From Lachnospiraceae bacterium (GTDB taxonomy: Bacteria; Bacillota; Clostridia; Lachnospirales; Lachnospiraceae), in contig VSNO01000114.1 in assembly GCA_009774375.1 (NCBI GenBank), positions 1-15,586 of the forward strand: DNA of 15,586 nucleotides, in the 5' to 3' direction. Position 1 is the first letter of the stretch. Each line of letters starts with the position of its first letter. A program made the translations under genes and the position numbers. Below are positions 14,174 through 15,586 of the stretch, one piece after another. The notes beneath the pieces were generated by a model. It made no database searches, was not told where the DNA came from, and saw only the letters and a program-made list of their open reading frames with translations.

Positions 14174-15527
14174 CGCCCCGGAAGGCTTCGTCCAGCGCAA
14201 ATGCGATCCAGCACCCGTTCAGGCCAAGTCCCGCCCTGACACCCAGCAGGTAGGAAAAAAGCACACTGATCACCCAGCAGGAGCAGATGGACACCACCAT
14301 CGGGAACAGGACGTCACCCGCGCCCCGCAGGGAATTCTCCTCAATGTGGTTAAAGCCGCGGAACAATTCTACAAAAATATCCAGAAAAAGCAGTGTGCTT
14401 CCGGCTCTGATGATTTCGGGATCATTGGTAAAAAGAGACAGCAGCGGACGTCCGTATAAAAACAGAAACAATGAGAGCGTCACGTTCAATACCAGCGTTA
14501 TCTTCAGATTCTGCAGGTTCAGACGGTATGCCTGTTCAAATTTTCCGGCGCCGGACAGCCAGCCGATCATCAGGGACGTGGACAGGCCAAGGGACATCCC
14601 GAGGACATAGACATAGAACACCAGGTCGGACACATATATTTTGGTCGAGATGGCTGTCATGCCCACGATCGCGATGATGGAGGTCGTGACCGTCTGGGAA
14701 ATGTTGTAGGAGAGGGAGCTGATACCGCCGGGGATTCCTACTTTCAGGACGGGGAATATCATTTTCAGGCAGCCTGCAAAGCCGTGTCTGAGATCGAATC
14801 TAAAGTCAGCTCCCAATAGCAGCCTGCGAAGCAGGACAAACATGACAAGCAGTCCCACAGCTCGGCTGATGTTATTGCACCATGCAATGCCGGATACGCC
14901 GCGGAGCGGGAAGTTGAACGGACGGAATATGACCAGGTAATTTAAGAGTGCATTGAGCAGGTTCATGCCAAGGGAGACGCTTACGGAAATCCGCGGTTTT
15001 CCATAGCTTTTGAAAATCGCGGAAATGATGGAAAAGAGCGCTCCGAGAAAAGAAAAACGCATGCAGATTCTGAAATAGATTTCTGCGTTGTCCAGAACGT
15101 CGCCCTCAATGTGCATGAGCGTCATAAAAGGTCTTGCAAGGGCGGCTGTGGCCGCACTCACGACAAGGCTGAACAGGGCGCCGAAGATCAGGGCGGAGAC
15201 GGCAGCGTCTGACGCCTGTTTTATGTACAGGGGAGAAGTGCACTCCCCTGCCTGATTCTGTCCGGCACCGAGATTGTGGCTGATGACGATGGAAGCGCCT
15301 GTCCCGATCACGGCATAAAAGGTCGCGATCATGCCGGAGAACTGGCTGGCAGTGCCGACAGCCGCCACCGCGTCATCCGAGAAAAAAGAGAGCATGAAGG
15401 TGTTGACAGTGCCCATAAAGTTCATCAGGAACATTTCGAGAAAAAAGGGGATGAAAATGCCGGACAGCGTCATGGTGCCCTGTGAAGTTTCCACCCTGCA
15501 TAGATTTTTGTCATACAATTGAATCAT
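14115..15527 (-). CDS. MATE-family multidrug/metabolite exporter
   Basis: This integral membrane antiporter exports organic cations or metabolites in exchange for Na+ or H+. The 470-residue length matches the family, and about 12 hydrophobic segments form two six-helix halves. Examples are the first segment IFIPFFLEMFLMNFMGTVNT, and GMIATFYAVIGTGASIVISH, which carries the conserved loop after helix 2. AGGAGG lies eight bases before ATG 15527. It is transcribed toward the AraC gene, and the two 3' ends overlap by 59 bases. Substrate cannot be inferred. Confidence 0.92.
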   Translation of the reverse strand: MIQLYDKNLCRVETSQGTMTLSGIFIPFFLEMFLMNFMGTVNTFMLSFFSDDAVAAVGTASQFSGMIATFYAVIGTGASIVISHNLGAGQNQAGECTSPLYIKQASDAAVSALIFGALFSLVVSAATAALARPFMTLMHIEGDVLDNAEIYFRICMRFSFLGALFSIISAIFKSYGKPRISVSVSLGMNLLNALLNYLVIFRPFNFPLRGVSGIAWCNNISRAVGLLVMFVLLRRLLLGADFRFDLRHGFAGCLKMIFPVLKVGIPGGISSLSYNISQTVTTSIIAIVGMTAISTKIYVSDLVFYVYVLGMSLGLSTSLMIGWLSGAGKFEQAYRLNLQNLKITLVLNVTLSLFLFLYGRPLLSLFTNDPEIIRAGSTLLFLDIFVELFRGFNHIEENSLRGAGDVLFPMVVSICSCWVISVLFSYLLGVRAGLGLNGCWIAFALDEAFRGVNYFFRWRSRKWTKKALCH

Positions 15528-15543
15528 ACATATGGCCTCCTAT

Positions 15544-15563
15544 TGCAAAAATATATTTTTGCA
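15544..15563. promoter_or_regulatory. Perfect 20-bp palindrome in the MATE leader
   Basis: TGCAAAAATATATTTTTGCA is its own reverse complement over all 20 bases. It lies two bases upstream of the MATE ribosome site (15536-15541) and downstream of the predicted -10 box. That position suits a repressor operator, or an RNA hairpin that could hide the ribosome site. Confidence 0.6.
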
Positions 15564-15577
15564 GAACGTTAGAGTCT

Positions 15578-15583
15578 ATTATA
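15578..15583 (-). promoter_or_regulatory. -10 box of the MATE gene
   Basis: On the minus strand a perfect TATAAT lies at plus positions 15578-15583, about 50 bases upstream of the MATE start codon. The matching -35 box would fall beyond the window edge and cannot be checked. Confidence 0.5.
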
Positions 15584-15586
15584 GAA

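Noticed and set aside
1..15586. CRISPR array, tRNA, rRNA or complete insertion sequence
   Set aside because: I saw no regularly spaced repeats, cloverleaf, ribosomal sequence or transposase anywhere in the window.

Overview
The window reads as chromosome from a gut-type Clostridia, most likely a Lachnospiraceae. The reasons are the strong AGGAGG ribosome sites, many AraC-type regulators, a GH127 glycosidase, a clostridial-style GlgA with a Lys/Glu-rich head, and VapBC and MATE genes typical of that family. This assignment is inference from gene content; no rRNA or tRNA is present to confirm it.

Region 1 (1-3045) is accessory DNA. The last 36 codons of an upstream gene are followed by a large, AT-rich gene for an ~830-residue adenosine-deaminase-fold protein. 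It keeps every ADA catalytic motif, with a ~350-residue insertion inside the fold. Size, insertion and gene order fit RdrB of the RADAR anti-phage system, and the cut-off upstream gene is then the candidate rdrA. Downstream lie two short coding remnants without starts and a hairpin. These suggest that the defence genes sit on a decayed mobile element abutting the housekeeping gene glgA.

Region 2 (3046-5290) holds glgA (glycogen synthase) on the minus strand. It has a near-consensus promoter, a ~200-nt leader and an upstream inverted repeat.

Region 3 (5237-6378) is a degraded toxin-antitoxin locus. vapB is intact, with a textbook promoter overlapped by a perfect inverted repeat. vapC has lost its middle and its end, and its remnant runs directly into a protein of unknown function that appears to have lost its N terminus.

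Region 4 (6407-10747) is a carbohydrate-use module. An AraC-family regulator is divergent from a GH127 (beta-L-arabinofuranosidase-type) enzyme, which is followed by a Gfo/Idh/MocA oxidoreductase. The likely job is import-linked breakdown of arabinofuranose-containing glycans under AraC control. The only transporter in the window is a MATE-family exporter, so any uptake system would lie elsewhere.

Region 5 (10797-11474) is an Hsp20 small heat-shock gene with its own promoter, a palindrome over the -10 box, a structured leader and a strong terminator.

Region 6 (11548-15586) contains a TetR regulator translationally overlapping the first ~190 residues of an FAD-dependent phytoene-desaturase-like oxidoreductase. 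That gene is fused out of frame to a GntR/FadR-type regulator lacking the start of its DNA-binding domain. An AraC regulator follows, overlapping tail to tail with a MATE exporter on the opposite strand. The MATE leader carries a perfect 20-bp palindrome.

A recurring theme is clean joins between partial genes: within vapC, vapC/unknown protein, and oxidoreductase/GntR. This implies several deletions, or assembly joins, in one window.
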